A stretch of 64,000 nucleotides of DNA from Formicarius rufipectus. Its lineage: Eukaryota; Chordata; Aves; Passeriformes; Formicariidae. Of the stretch, positions 1 through 11,646 are shown piece by piece. How positions within the stretch are numbered: position 1 is the stretch's first letter; each line of letters opens with the position of its first letter. The stretch is taken from contig VXAU01004985.1 in the NCBI GenBank assembly GCA_013399695.1, positions 12,169 through 76,168 of the forward strand. Direction: 5' to 3'. The notes beneath the pieces were generated by a model. The model ran no database searches. It worked only from the letters and a program-made list of their open reading frames with translations, and had not been told where the DNA came from. The position numbers were made by a program, and so were the translations under genes.

Positions 1-1239
1 TGCCTTCCTTTGTCAATGGCAATGAATAGAGATAGACGCATTCACACCTCATTCTGGTGGTGGGGGAAAGAAAAATTCCATTAGATTCTGAAACTATAAC
101 ATGTATAAATAGTGAAAAATGTTGACAGTTCTGTGCTAGTTCTGTGGATTTCCATCCAGCACTACTTTCTGTGCAGAATTGTATATAAATAAAATACTTC
201 AGCTCTGGGTGTGTGTGGATTTGCCTTGGGCATAACAGATGAAAAAAACGTATTTTGGAAAAACAATGTGCCCACTTAATACCAGAGATGGACCAAATGA
301 GGGTCAAACTGTATGTTATTCTTCTGCCTGTGTGTGCAGGGCCTGTGTAGTAGATGTCTGTAGCTGTCTGCATGTACATAAATCCTCTACTGAGAGCTTC
401 CTGGTGATGCTATGAGGAAAAAACCCCAAATGTGTGCAGGATCGTACAGTAAAAGATAGGATATTACAATGCCTGTGTGCAGTTTGGCTTCATGTTGGGT
501 TGGCAAGTTTACTCTAATTTCTTAACATTTTGTGCCATATTTGATAGTTATGCAATGCTGCATTAATACTTTTTCAAATAAAGTATTATTCTTATAAGAA
601 TTAATATTTCAATAAAACAGACTTTTCCTTACCACACACCATAACTGAGGAAAGAGGAAGGGAGAGTGGTATTGCTCTATAAGAAAGACTAATACTTTTT
701 ATTCCAGTCCCATCTTCTCATACTTATGAAAGGTACTTCCTAATCAAGAAACCCCAGAGACCAAGACTTATTCTCTATGTGACACACTATTTTGTGCTAA
801 AACTCTGCCTCCTTGCAAGGAGGATCAAGAAGAAAATATAGGTAGAGACATGGAGACAAAAAAAGACCTAATGTATGTCCCATTGGCTTATTCTTTTCTG
901 ATGAGGCAGTGAAGCTTCAGGAAAGGAAGACTGTCATAGCAAAGGAAGTTCCAATTCACAGTATTGATTCATATCACTACTGAGCTGTTTTGGGACTTCA
1001 CTGTAACAGCTATACATCTGGTGGCAGTCACCTTTGTGGAAGAGAACTTAGGAAAAAGGCAGAATTTGCTTGGGCACAAAAGAGAAGTGGGATAACAGGC
1101 TGCAGTTATTTGACTTCTTGATAGAGCTTCCAGTTATGTAGTGAGTTGGTATTGATGAAGGGTTATACAAGGAAACAAGAGAATATGCTCAGGAAAGAGT
1201 ATCTACATTCCGTTGTCATTTTAAATGCCTAAGGAAGTA
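1..1239. other. Unique non-coding DNA, no gene seen
   Basis: AT-rich sequence with no repeat I recognise, no CpG cluster and no convincing exon with paired splice sites. It is probably intergenic DNA upstream of the CpG island at 2.3-3.1 kb. Confidence 0.5.
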
Positions 1240-1245
1240 TGTATT

Positions 1246-1791
1246 TGTTGGAACATGCATGTTGCAGGTTTTCAGACTGAGTCAGAAGTTTCTAAGACAG
1301 AGGCATCAGTGATAACAATGTAATCTGCAAAATGACCTTGACTAACAGTAAACTGAGAGGAGAACCTGCTAATATTCTGCAGAATGATACAAGTGAAAAG
1401 TTAAAATTAAGATCGGTAAGAACTGTGTGAAGTCACCAATTTCATAAAATATATCTTACTTGATAGCTACAACTGTGTGTTGTTTGATAGTTGTGATGGA
1501 GTGTATTAGTTTTAGAAATATGCATTATTGTGTGTGAAGATAATTCCTTTCTTGTACTTTTGAAATCCCTGTGCAGTGGAACATTAAGATGCAAGAATGT
1601 AAACATTGAGGGAGAAGGAGGAGAAAACCTTTTCTGCCATTCTTGAGTAAACAAGAATGTAACTTTAGATGAAGAGGAATAAACTCTCATTTTTGTTTCT
1701 GATGCAGTCTGCTTGTCTTATTAACAGCTGAGGCTTATGAGCCTATTACTAAGACACTAAAAACTGTCTGCGCAAAAAGTCGTCAGCAACA
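1246..1791 (+). mobile_element. Old solo LTR, family A copy 1
   Basis: A 546-base element beginning TGTTGGAACATG and ending in ...CAACA. It carries an AATAAA polyadenylation signal at 1678-1683. The same sequence occurs in reverse orientation at 47660-48241, which defines both ends. Flanking hexamers TGTATT (1240-1245) and CGTATC agree at four of six positions, so a target-site duplication is possible but decayed. No gag, pol or env sequence adjoins it, consistent with a solo LTR left by recombination. The chance frame on the minus strand here is matched by one in the other copy only because both are the same repeat. The retroviral class is not certain; a 6-base duplication would suit an alpha/beta-like (ERVK) element. 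Confidence 0.72.
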
Positions 1792-1988
1792 CGTATCCCC
1801 TCCCATATTACGAGGGCATTGAATTGAATTTAAAACTTGCAGTGCAATGGGGAAACTTTGGAAGACCCATTTTACAGACACAAAATTAAGGTCAGCTTTG
1901 GAAACCTCCAATAGCTGAGAACTGCATTCAGATTGCACAACACCTGTGCTAGTGACGTTTATATTTATGGTTGTATTTACAGATGTAC

Positions 1989-2011
1989 TATAGTTACAAT
2001 TGGTAACTATA
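1989..2011. repeat. Perfect 9-bp inverted repeat with 5-base loop
   Basis: TATAGTTAC (1989-1997), spacer AATTG, then GTAACTATA (2003-2011): an exact palindrome in an AT-rich stretch about 330 bases upstream of the CpG island. It could be a small hairpin or a dimeric protein site, or chance in AT-rich sequence. Confidence 0.6.
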
Positions 2012-2077
2012 TCTATAGTAAACTATGCAGTTATATGCTATAAATATACAATGGTCCATGATTCTGTAATGGTTAAT

Positions 2078-2185
2078 ATTACAGAATAGTTGTGGTTGGC
2101 AGGTGCCTCTGGAGATCATCTAGTCCAACACCCTTGCTAAACGCAGGGTCAGCTAGAGCAGGGAATGCATGTCTGAATCCTCTCT
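2078..2185 (-). mobile_element. CR1 LINE 3' fragment
   Basis: Read on the minus strand this is the CR1 3' untranslated region. On + it shows the familiar 'cagaat..ttg..gttgg' start followed by 'ctctggagatcatctagtccaa' (words shortened here) and the 'gggtca.ctagagcag' block. It is about 100 bases, 5'-truncated as most CR1 copies are, and lies just upstream of the CpG island. Confidence 0.85.
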
Positions 2186-2329
2186 GTACTACCATACTTG
2201 CCTTTCCCTTCCTCTTTGACAATGCAACCCTTTTATTGCACCCCAGAGATAATAATTGTGTCCACAAAAATGGACATGGAGAAAGCAAAAACGCCCCAAA
2301 GTTACTCCCAGTCCCTTACAACAAAGAGA

Positions 2330-3140
2330 ACGAAGAGTTGCAAGTCGGTGCTTGGGAGCCGAGTTCCCTCCGATGCTCACTGCCTATGCGCACTACAACC
2401 GACTTCCCTTGGGGTGACGTGCGCTGCCCCGCGGCAACAGGGGTATCTCCCTCGAGTGCGCACTCCACGGGGTAGACGGGAGGAGTCCACGCAGGGCGGC
2501 AGGCGCTCCCGTCTCTCTACGCATTTTGCAAGTATGGGAGGACGAAGGTAGAAGTAAAGTCCTGGCGAGGCGGGGTCCGGAGCGGGACTTTTCTCCAGGG
2601 AGTGGAGGTGGAGCCGGGGCAGCAGTGCTCCTACCGTCAATGGGCTGCTGCCCTCACAGAGAGGCGGGACGCAGCCGGCGGCGCGAGTCGGCAATGGGCT
2701 CTGTCACCTCGGCCCTGAGCCGGCCACGGCGCACTAAAGTGCAGGTGGGCGTCGGGACTTCCTCTGTGAGCCCCCATCGGCCCCCGCTGGCCGCGCTTCA
2801 GCTGGCTTCAGTGCCGAAGCCTCACAGAGAGGAGGAGGCGGTCCCTCCGGAGGAGGCGCCGGCACCCCGCCGCAACGCCGGTGCCCGTGAGTCTCCGCAG
2901 GGCCGGGGCGTGGGGGATTGCGGGGCCGCTGCCAGGGCTCCCCGCCTTTCGTGGACGCGGAGTTTGCCCAGGTGACGGCGCCGCCGCGGGTGACAGTCTC
3001 AAGTGGAAGGGCGGGAGGTTCTCGAAGAAGTGGAGGGAAAAACTCACCCCGATCATCTCCCTCTTAGGCAGCGAGGGGCCCTCGGCGATGGTTCAGAGCA
3101 GAGCGCCGCTCCGTATAGCGGTGCTATGTGGGAAGGGTTA
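2330..3140. promoter_or_regulatory. CpG island, candidate promoter
   Basis: About 800 bases of strongly GC-rich, CpG-rich sequence in an otherwise AT-rich window. It has several GC-box-like motifs, for example GGCGGGGTCC near 2569, GAGGCGGGAC near 2661 and GGGCGGGAGG near 3009. There is no TATA box in a useful position. A 13-base direct repeat, CCTCACAGAGAGG, occurs near 2651 and near 2819. Splice-donor-like sites follow at 2745 (CAG|GTGGGC) and 2887 (CCC|GTGAGT). This is what a housekeeping-type vertebrate promoter with first exon looks like. Direction is not proven; + is favoured because a well-contexted ATG and donors lie on that strand, but a bidirectional promoter is possible. Confidence 0.8.
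2694..2744 (+). CDS. Candidate first coding exon, unrecognised gene
   Basis: The ATG at 2694 has a good initiation context (G at -3, G at +4). It opens a frame beginning MGSVTSALSRP, followed by a basic RPRR stretch. Gly2 with Ser6 fits the N-myristoylation pattern, so the product could be a membrane-anchored cytoplasmic protein. A donor-like CAG|GTGGGC at 2745 would end the exon after 17 codons in phase 0. A second donor, CCC|GTGAGT at 2887, would give a 64-codon exon ending in phase 1, with an Ala/Pro/Arg-rich tail. The same frame is open upstream from 2526, so an earlier start cannot be excluded. The phase 0 version joins in frame to the exon at 55904. I do not recognise the protein. The exon could instead be 5' untranslated sequence of another gene. 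Confidence 0.4.
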
Positions 3141-3799
3141 ATTGCGGGGAAGGAGATAATTGGAAGTTATATTAATCTTTCCAGTTTTCTCATGCATTTG
3201 CCCAGCTGTAGGATGAGGAATGGTGAGTGTTAGGAGTTTCTTCCTGGAATGTTGGCACTTTGTTTTCTGTGTGTAAAAACTTGGTTAAGATTTCTGGTCT
3301 TACTCTGCATGCCAGTGTAATACTTCCCATTGCTGCCCTTAAGTTTCAAAATAGCACACGATACTTTTGGATGATTTAAAAAGATCAGTATGTTTTATTC
3401 AGTCAAGAAAAGTAAAAGCGTAAGTCTGGATACTGCACTGGTTAAAAAAATGCGTAATATGTTGCAAAGGAAGGCAGACATAGTCATACAAAAACAATGT
3501 GGCATTATCAACAGACTATGCTGTTTAACATGTTTCTGTTGCTCTCTCTAGTTTTGAGGGTAGGCAAGGGTAATTGTTAAAAGCGGCTTGCTTCATAGTT
3601 CTCTTTTTCTTGTGCCTACTCTTTGGACCATGCATATAATGATTTGAAATCAATGATCTAATAAAACTTAAGGGTACTAATCTAATCACCCCTCATTTTT
3701 AAATTGATGATTTTTTAGGAGAAGGCATACCATCCCTTCTTTCTTTGTATTTTAATATCTCCTCTTTATGATATTCTGTGAGTTGGAGCAAATCACAAC
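3141..3799. other. Non-coding DNA downstream of the CpG island
   Basis: No repeat or exon with good support. A possible 38-base exon (acceptor near 3182, donor AATG|GTGAGT near 3220) is open in only one phase and is too weak to call. Confidence 0.4.
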
Positions 3800-4538
3800 T
3801 TGTGCTAGGTCCTGCACTTTGGCCACAACAAGCATTAGAGGTTGGGGACAGAATGGCTGGACAGCTGCCAGGCAGGAAGGGACCTGGGGGTACTGACTGA
3901 CAGCAGCTTAACATAAGCCAGCAGTGTGTCCAGGTGGCCAAGAAGGCCAATGGTATCCTGGCCTGGATCAGGAACAGTGTGGTCAGTAGGCCCAAGGAAG
4001 TGATTCTGCCCCTGTACTTGGCACTGGTCAGGCTTCACCTTGAGTACTGTGTCCAGTTCCAGGACCCACAGTTTAGGATATTGAGATGCTGCAGTCCAAA
4101 GAGGGGCAGTGAGGCTCATGAAGGCACAAGTCCTAAAAGGAGTGACTGAGGCAGCTGGGGTTGTTCAGCCTGAGAGGAAGAGGCTCAGGGGAGACCTTAT
4201 CGCTCTCTACAACTATATGAAAGGAGGTTGCAGTGAGGTGGGAGTTGGTCTCTTCTCCCAGGCAACCAGCAATAGGACAAGAGGGCACAGTCTTAAGCTG
4301 TGCCAGGGGACGTTTCGGTAGGACATTAGGAAGAGGTATTTTACAGAGAGAGTAATAGGACATTGGAATGGACTGCCCCAGGGTGGTGGAGTCACCATCC
4401 CTGGTGGTATTTGAAAAGAGACTGGGTGTGGCACTTGCTGCCATGGTCTAGTTGACAAGGTGGTGTTAGGTCAAAGGTGGGACTCAGTGATCTCAGAAGG
4501 TCTTTTCCAACCTAGTTGCTGCTGTAATTCTGTGAAAT
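3800..4538 (+). mobile_element. CR1 LINE, 3' part of ORF2 plus 3' UTR
   Basis: It begins in the ORF2 C-terminal coding region ('ggtcctgcactttggccac'). It continues through the block encoding the 'NGILAWIRN' and 'LPLYLALVRLHLEYCVQ' peptides (3937-4062). It ends in the CR1 3' UTR with 'ctcagaaggtcttttccaa' and the terminal 'aattctgtgaaat' repeat remnant near 4538. About 740 bases, 5'-truncated, frames broken by stops. It reads on + and is a dead insertion. Confidence 0.93.
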
Positions 4539-4639
4539 GTTTTTATGTCCTAACGATTTTTTTTATTATACATTACTGACTCATTGATGTAGTCTCTCCT
4601 GGCCTTGTGTTATGTCTACAATGTAAAGTATTCTCTTCA

Positions 4640-4694
4640 GGAATCCTGTCTCCAGGAACTCACATCAGAGCACTCCAAATCTGTTCCACCAATG
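4640..4694 (+). repeat. Diverged inverted repeat, left arm
   Basis: About 55 bases matching the reverse complement of 5589-5643 at roughly 80% by eye. The shared core is 'ctccaggaact..atcagagcactcca..tgttccacca'. Two opposite-facing relics of one old interspersed repeat, or an old inverted duplication. Confidence 0.65.
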
Positions 4695-5588
4695 TCTGAA
4701 GTGTTATATTGCCAATGTCAGAAATTCCTCAAAAATTCAGAGCAGTATAGTCAGTCTGAGTTGCTGTCAGCCCTTTAAACAGATATAATGATAGTGGCTG
4801 ACATCAGGAATTTACCATTAGCATTTATCTAGTTATGCTTTCTAACTCTTCTCACTTAGGTGAAAAGAGTAGGTATAGTGGAATATGCAATCTACCTGGT
4901 CTAATATTTTTATTTACAGTTGGTCAAGATGCTAATTATGTGGAATTTGGATTAAAGTAATTAATTTGACGTTAAAATAGATTTTAGAGCACTCAGCACT
5001 TTTTCACTCTTTTTTTTCTAGTTTTCTTTTTTTTTTCTTCCTATTTTTTCCCTCTGAGAGATTTATAGGCTGTAGACTAAAACACTTTAAAAAATTGCAT
5101 GATCATAAAAAAGTGCATGATCAGTGTCATAGTCATTTCAGTTAAGGGTGAACTTCAAAGCAATGATCTGATACTTCCATTTGATACTTGCAAATGAGTA
5201 TTTACAGTCACAGAGTGTTTGGTGTTGTTTGGCCTCACATTCTAGACCTAAATATTTCTCAGTATTGTTATTCTCAGAAATTATATCACCCTTTCTTCTG
5301 TTGCACCCATTTGCAGTATTTTTTCAGATATTCTCATTTATGTCTGGAGCATATACTAATATTAGCTAAGCACTATCAAATATAACAGGTAATAGACTTC
5401 CTCAAACCTATACAGTTAAAATTGGGAAAGGTGACTTACACTGTGAAATAAAACAATTAGTCATGATCTTATGTTTTGCAATTGATTCAGTTTCACTAAA
5501 GGAGACTATAATCAGGAACTATTTGACTTGAGTGGGTTTTGCTTGCTTGGAGCAAACTTAGCAGCTCAGTTTTAGACTGGGCTTGAAT

Positions 5589-5643
5589 CACTGGTGGAAC
5601 ACAAGTGGAGTGCTCTGATAGAAGTTCCTGGAGATAGCATTCC
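5589..5643 (-). repeat. Diverged inverted repeat, right arm
   Basis: Partner of 4640-4694, about 0.9 kb away and in reverse orientation. The similarity does not clearly extend beyond these 55 bases on either side. Confidence 0.65.
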
Positions 5644-8600
5644 CCAAGGGATGTATCTGGCAATTTCATGAACTCTGGGGAGCATAAGTGCAGGGATGGT
5701 GGGAAATAAAATCTGCTACTTTGCTTTTTTCTGATCAGGTATGTCAAAGAAAGGCCTTGACACAATTAATTCAAAATTTCCACAGGTATCAGTGGCACCT
5801 TTCACCTCAGGAATATTTTTATCCACTTAAGAACAAAATATATTTCAGTTGCAATTTGCAAATGGCTTCCAGTGCTTTTATTGATATTAAGGCCTAATTT
5901 ATAAATAACAGCAGCATAATTATATGATTGCATTGTGATTCATTATGATGATTGCAGGGGCAATAGGTATGTTTAGAGAGTGGTGTATGAATACACCACT
6001 GAAGGCAGAAAACATTGAAACTTTATCTCTAATTTTTTTTAATCATACAGTAGAGGAGAAAAGTTTAATCTGGTAGAGTGTACCGATCTGATCTAAATCA
6101 CATTATTTACCAGCCACTTGTTATCACACAATATAAATGCAGAAAAACAGTGAAGTCTTCATTTATTACACTGTGCTAAAAAGTTACGATTTAACTCCTT
6201 CATTCTTTGTCTTTTCAAATGGAGGATTTAATTTTTTTTGCTGAAAAAATGTTCCCTCTATCAATAGCAATGACTGCTTGGCTGCCAGCTTTGCCCTGCT
6301 GATTTAATTGCTGTTTCTGTTAACTTGAACTTCATTTGCAGGTTTCTCTGGTACCTTCTGAGTCTTTTCAGGCCTTCTATCAAGGACCTGAAAAGTCCAC
6401 CTGAGGCTAATGCTTTTTTCCACATCAGTCATGTGAACAAATGTCCCATGTTGTCTCCTAGCAACAATACCATACTTTCTAGAGCCCTCAGATGCTGAAT
6501 TACTGTTTCATGTACAATCACAAATGTTATACCTTCCACCTTCTCCAAAAACTGATGAGGCCCCAACACATATTCTGCAATTTGTATGAAGAGTGAGAGG
6601 ACCTAGTGAGCCGCAATGTTTCTTTACCCTGGTGCCAGTTCCTTACTGTTGGAGAGCACAGTCATTATTGAGTTTCCAGTTGATCTCCTTTTGTTTCATG
6701 CAGGGTAGGAGTGCATCGGTGACAAACCTTTCTGTGAATTAATGAAAAATGCTCTGTGGAAATACCAGTTTTCCTGCTGAGTACATTACTTCTGGTTAGT
6801 CTGAGTTTGAAATGTAATACATTTGGTCTGGATATATTTTTGAATTTTTCCTTTTAAACTGTAAAGCATTTTATCTAATCTGTGGAGTATGTTATTAAAC
6901 TAGATTTCTGCACACATATGGCCATCACTTCAAAATCGTTGAGGCCTAAAGGGCAGTTATAGGAAGGCAAAAGAGAGTTTTAATGTCACATTTTCATCCA
7001 TTGGTCTCTGTGACATTGTTTATTAGCCACATTATTATCTCTGTCAGGTCAAGGACTGATTTACATCCAGTACCATGGAGAAAACCAAAGGTGAAAGGAG
7101 AAACAAGGTGGGACTTGTAGGGCATTTTGACTTTTAGGAGATTTGAGTTGCAAGCATAAGCATAAAACCAATTCCTAACAGGAGCAAAAGTACTTAGAGT
7201 TTTTAATTTGATGCTTAGATAAACAACATTCTTTGATTTTGAAAGCGTTGAAAGCCTTCCTCTGTTAACAAACAACATTTTGCAAGATACTTGTAATTTT
7301 TTACATGTAATGTTCTTTCCATTGATATTTTTTGTTTTCTATTTTTATCTACTTCTCTAGTCTCTCTATTCATGGTAATTTTCTAAGACATCCAGAAATG
7401 TATCTTATAATAAATGAAAATCTACAGAAAGTGTAGGAGTTCTGGCAATATATGTGTATAAAAAGCTTAAAAATATATCTATGTTAACAGTTACCTCAGG
7501 GCTTTAATGTTGGCTGGTTTTGGGAAATGTAACAATGAATCTAAATTTGACTTAAAAAGTGAGATATGTGTCTCTTTTGGGAGCTATTTCAAGGTAAGAG
7601 CTGATAAAACTTCCTAATATCTGGCTAGTGATGTGTTTGGTTACTGCTGGGAAATAGGAAAGATTAGAATCCAGTCCTTTTTTGGCTAGCAGAAAATCAG
7701 TAAAAACAGTAAAACACTGATTTGATCTGAAGGGTTTTGCTAGATATGTTGCTGAGGTATTGCTATTTAAAAAAATGACTGGCTTTATTTCAAGGTGGTG
7801 ATATCTGGATCTCAGAGTTGTGGGGACGTGTTGCTAAAATGATAATACAGGATTTTCAAAAAATATACCATTTAGTCAATAGCTGATGGTGCACACAGCC
7901 TTCTGGTCAAAAGCACAGACTTCCAGTATTTCAAATAATGCAGCAATACAAGACTATAATAGTCTTTGAGCTATTCAGTGCATACTGCCAATAGGTTTTT
8001 TATATTGGATAAAAGTGGCTAGCAGAAAGCATGCATTTTATCTTGGTGGTAGAAAAGGTTGTGGTTAGAATTGTAATTGTACAAAGCACATAGTCTGAAA
8101 TGCAGGATGTAAATATGTTTTATCTGTGCTTCAAAGGTATCCCGTGTTTTCTGAGCACTCAAAAGTGACAGGCCGATTTCCCCCAAATTACTCCTGAAAG
8201 CTTGATGAAAAAAATATTCCCTGCTTAAGCCCTTCTTGTTTTCTTTAGGAGGTCCACATTGCATGTTGATGGTGAAGTGAGAGAGAATATGGTTTCTCAC
8301 ATTTTTGCAAGATTTGGAAATAAGCTTGAGATGTCTGGGCAAGTGAAGGCCACAGATCAGAGATTTCATGTTATACTTTTGATTTTAGTTCAAGCATACA
8401 GTATCCAGTACCTGTCATACAAAGTAGGGTTGCCTGCCTCGTAACTAAATGGCAGTATTTGTTCTATCCTTTAAAAGACTTTTTTTATTCTCTGCAGAGG
8501 ACATCTAGTGCCAAGACCCTGAAGCCTCAGTAAACCTTCTGGGGTCTCCACTCACCCTGCCCACAGACCAGAGCTCATCAAGGGCTATTGTTGCCACCCT

Positions 8601-8970
8601 GTGCAATGCTGTAGGCAGTGCTACTGAGCCCCAGCATGGTGGCTGCTTTTCTGGCTAGCTTGCCTGGTCACAATGCCAATGTCTTTGGCCTCAGCTAAAC
8701 TCATTGCACCTGATCCTGCTTGCTTGGAGTGAGTTTTGCCTCACTACCTTACTGGGCTAAACTCTAGTTTCTCTAGAGGAGGTTTGTAAGTATTAGAAGG
8801 TAACTCATATGTCTCCATTTCCATGCAAAACTGATTTTCCTAGAAATGTCAGAAGAGGAAAAGTAATCCCTTGCTCTTCTGAGACTCTTTTATATGAGAC
8901 CTGTCAGTCACATCAGATTCTATGGAAATTTTATAATAACTGCGTTCAGCTCTTTTTCAACTTCCACATT

Positions 8971-9436
8971 CACAGAATCATAGAATGTCTTATGCTGGAA
9001 GTAATCTTAAAGATCACCTAGTTTCAGCCCCTTTCACTCTGTGCTGGGCAGGGAAATAGACCAAGGTGCTTATACCTTCATCCAGTCTGACTTTGGACAC
9101 CTCCAGGAATGGAGCATCCACAGCTTCTCATCAACCTGTTCCAGTGCCTCACCACCCACACAGTAAACAATTTCTTCCTAATAGATAATAGCTAATCTAA
9201 CCCTACTCTCTTTCCAAATCATCCCCTCTGTGCTATTACGTACATGCTCTAGTACGAAGTCTCTTTGCATCTTTCTCGTAGGCGCCCTTCAGGTAATGAA
9301 AGGCCACAATTAGGTCCTTCTGAAGCCTTCTCTTTTTGAGGCTGAACAATTCCAATTCTCTTAGCCTCTCCTCATAGTATAGGTGCTTCATCCCTCTAAT
9401 GATCCTGGTGGCCCTGCTCCGAACTCACTCCAATAG
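8971..9436 (-). mobile_element. CR1 LINE 3' end
   Basis: On + it begins 'cacagaatcatagaatg', the reverse complement of the CR1 terminal repeat. It runs through the 3' UTR into the end of ORF2, stopping near 'gctccgaactcactccaata'. About 465 bases, minus orientation, 5'-truncated. Confidence 0.93.
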
Positions 9437-9555
9437 GTGATGTCCTATTTACCTGTGCATTTTGGATGTAAGGTGAGTAGATGTCAGGAGTAGGGAGGTA
9501 CAAATTATTGAGTCCCACTTATGACCTTCTCTCAGTCTGTTGTCTTCTTGTCTCC

Positions 9556-9800
9556 TGTTGTGGGTTAACGCCAGGAGACAGCAAAGCACCACATGGCTAC
9601 TTGCTCACTTCCCCTGACCCCCAGTGGAACAGGGGAAGAAGAAAGGAAGAGTAAAAGGAGGAAAACTTGTGCATCAAAGATTGTTTAATAAGCAAAGGAT
9701 AAGTAGGAGGAGAGAAAAAGCAAACCAAAATGATTCAAAGGCAACCGCTCACCACCTTCCATGGGTAGACTGGTGCCCAGTTAATTCTTGGAGCTAAGCT
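9556..9800 (-). mobile_element. Partial avian ERVL-type LTR
   Basis: On + it starts TGTTGTGGGTTAACGCC, a typical 3' edge of avian ERVL LTRs read backwards. It includes 'cagcaaagcaccacatggc' and a minus-strand ATTAAA-like signal near 9685. TCTCC lies just left of the edge, but I find no matching duplication on the right. The right boundary is therefore uncertain and the copy looks truncated. Confidence 0.6.
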
Positions 9801-10505
9801 CCCTAAGAAGGTCTCATCCTTTTGTTATTACTGAGGGTAATGTAGTTTGAAAGGAAAGCTCTTTGCCTCTTTGTGCATGGTGCAGTTTCTATGCTCTGCT
9901 ATGTCCTTAAGCCACTTATTGATAACATTATCAGTTACTTTTTTAATGCTGCCTACTAACCAGTTACTTGGCCATGTCAAGATGACTACCTCTGTGTGCT
10001 TTTCAGAGTAGTGTGAAGGCTATTCTTTTGGAATACAATATGCTGTCATCTTTGTAAAATCTTGAGTGAAACATTATGACATATGTGAAGTGTAAAAGTT
10101 GTTAAAACTACTCTATCACAGGATCTTCTCAAGCATGGACTGAGAAGCCCTCAAGCTGGGTCAGTTTTCCCTTCTTGGTCTTCAGCACCAATGCTAACCA
10201 CACACTCAGCTGTATTACAAAGTACAGAGCCAGCAGGCTTGAAGGAAGTGTTTACAAACTCTAGCACTTGTGAGATTATATTTGTAGCAATATGTCCAGT
10301 TTTGGGCTTATCACAATCAGAAAACTGTTTTCAAACTGGAGTGAGTCCAGTCACTGCAATGATAGGGATACAGGAAGAGTCTCTGAGAGCAGAGTTTGCT
10401 CAGCCTGGTGAGCAGAAAACTCAGAGTGTGATTTCACCTACCCAGTGAGAGGTTACAGAGGAGACAGAGCCAGCCACCCCTTAGAGCAGCACAGCAATAG
10501 GGTGA
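9801..10505. other. Unassigned non-coding DNA between LTRs
   Basis: No gene. Part may be decayed LTR or internal retroviral sequence continuing from the element on the left; I cannot assign it. Confidence 0.35.
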
Positions 10506-11290
10506 TGTGAGGGACTGGATATTAATTATTGACTTGGACCGACTCAAGTGTGTGCATAGAGGGGAAGGTACATGTCAAATTTCACAAAGATGAAGTGGAG
10601 CCTCCTTGGGCAGACCTGGAGCAGATGTCAGTCACTGGCACACCAGAGCACTGCCTCACGCCACACCCCCTGGAGCCTCTAACGTAGCCTCAAATGGCTA
10701 ACACACCATAAGCACTGTATGCCATCCTGCCCGGGAGCCTCAGAGTGATCAGTGGGCCAGAAACCCCACTGGGGTTGGAGGGGTGGGATGGCAGGGTGGT
10801 GGCCAAAGCAGATAAAAAACTAACGCTGTGTGGCTACTGCATGGCTGTGGCCCTGCCATTTCCTGGATTCCTGGTAGTTGGAGCTAAGCTGGATCTAGGG
10901 GTGGTAGATACAATTCTCTTTTTTTCTCACCTAATGTCCTTTCTTGATATTTGGGTAACTTAGAGCCAGGTGGGTTGGATTTTGCTGAGTTCTATAGGTC
11001 AGCACGTGCCAAGTAATTTCTTTGTGAAAGACTTTATATATATATATATTCATGTTGCTCTTTAAACTTTTGCCAAGTTCCCCATTTGTAAAGTTTGCCG
11101 GTAAAAGTGTGTTATTTGACCTCCTGAGAAACGTGTTCAGCACCTTCTCCCTTGTGTTCTCTCAAGGTATAAAAGAACTGAAGGCCCTGTTAATAAATTC
11201 AGTGCATGAATTTTTTGAGTCTTGTGTATTTTAAAAGTAAACCCCCTTTCATTAGCTTGTAGCCTGACCTTGGAGAGGCAAGGGATAGAA
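10506..11290 (+). mobile_element. LTR, family B copy 1
   Basis: It begins TGTGAGGGACTGG. It matches the reverse complement of 42438-43255 over its whole length, including the central 'gcctcacgccacaccccctgg' type block. The promoter part is recognisable: TATAAAAG at 11168-11175, followed by AATAAA at 11192-11197. Their close spacing implies a short R region. Flanking duplication is not clear in this copy (GGTGA on the left, no exact partner on the right), so the right edge near 11290 is approximate. No internal retroviral genes adjoin it. A (TA)n run at 11037-11049 interrupts the alignment with the other copy. Confidence 0.75.
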
Positions 11291-11646
11291 CTGCAACATG
11301 GGAAATCCCAATTAGGTTTTGCTGTGAGGGTGGTCAAACACTGGACTGAGGGCTACCTCCATCCCTGCAGATACTCAAAACTCAACTGCACAGGTTAATA
11401 ACCAGCTTTATATAAATATGGAGTGGAATCTAACATCAACTTTGGTCCAACTTTGAGCAAGGTGAAAGGGGATATTGAAAGTTCTTAACCAAATTATCTC
11501 CAGAAGTCCCTTCCAGCCTTCTTTATGCTCTTCCACAGGCATATCATTGCCTGCTAGCAAGCTCCTAGTTGTCCACCTTGACTGTCTTCAGAATCTAGGA
11601 GAACAAGCCCAACTTTGACATTTCTCTTGTTGGTTGCAGACAATGA

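Larger units (their letters stand above)
4539..8970. other. Mostly unique non-coding DNA
   Basis: About 4.4 kb without a recognisable gene. The only internal structure found is a diverged inverted pair of ~55 bases (4640-4694 and 5589-5643), listed separately. Pyrimidine-rich runs near 5010-5050 are low complexity. Confidence 0.5.
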
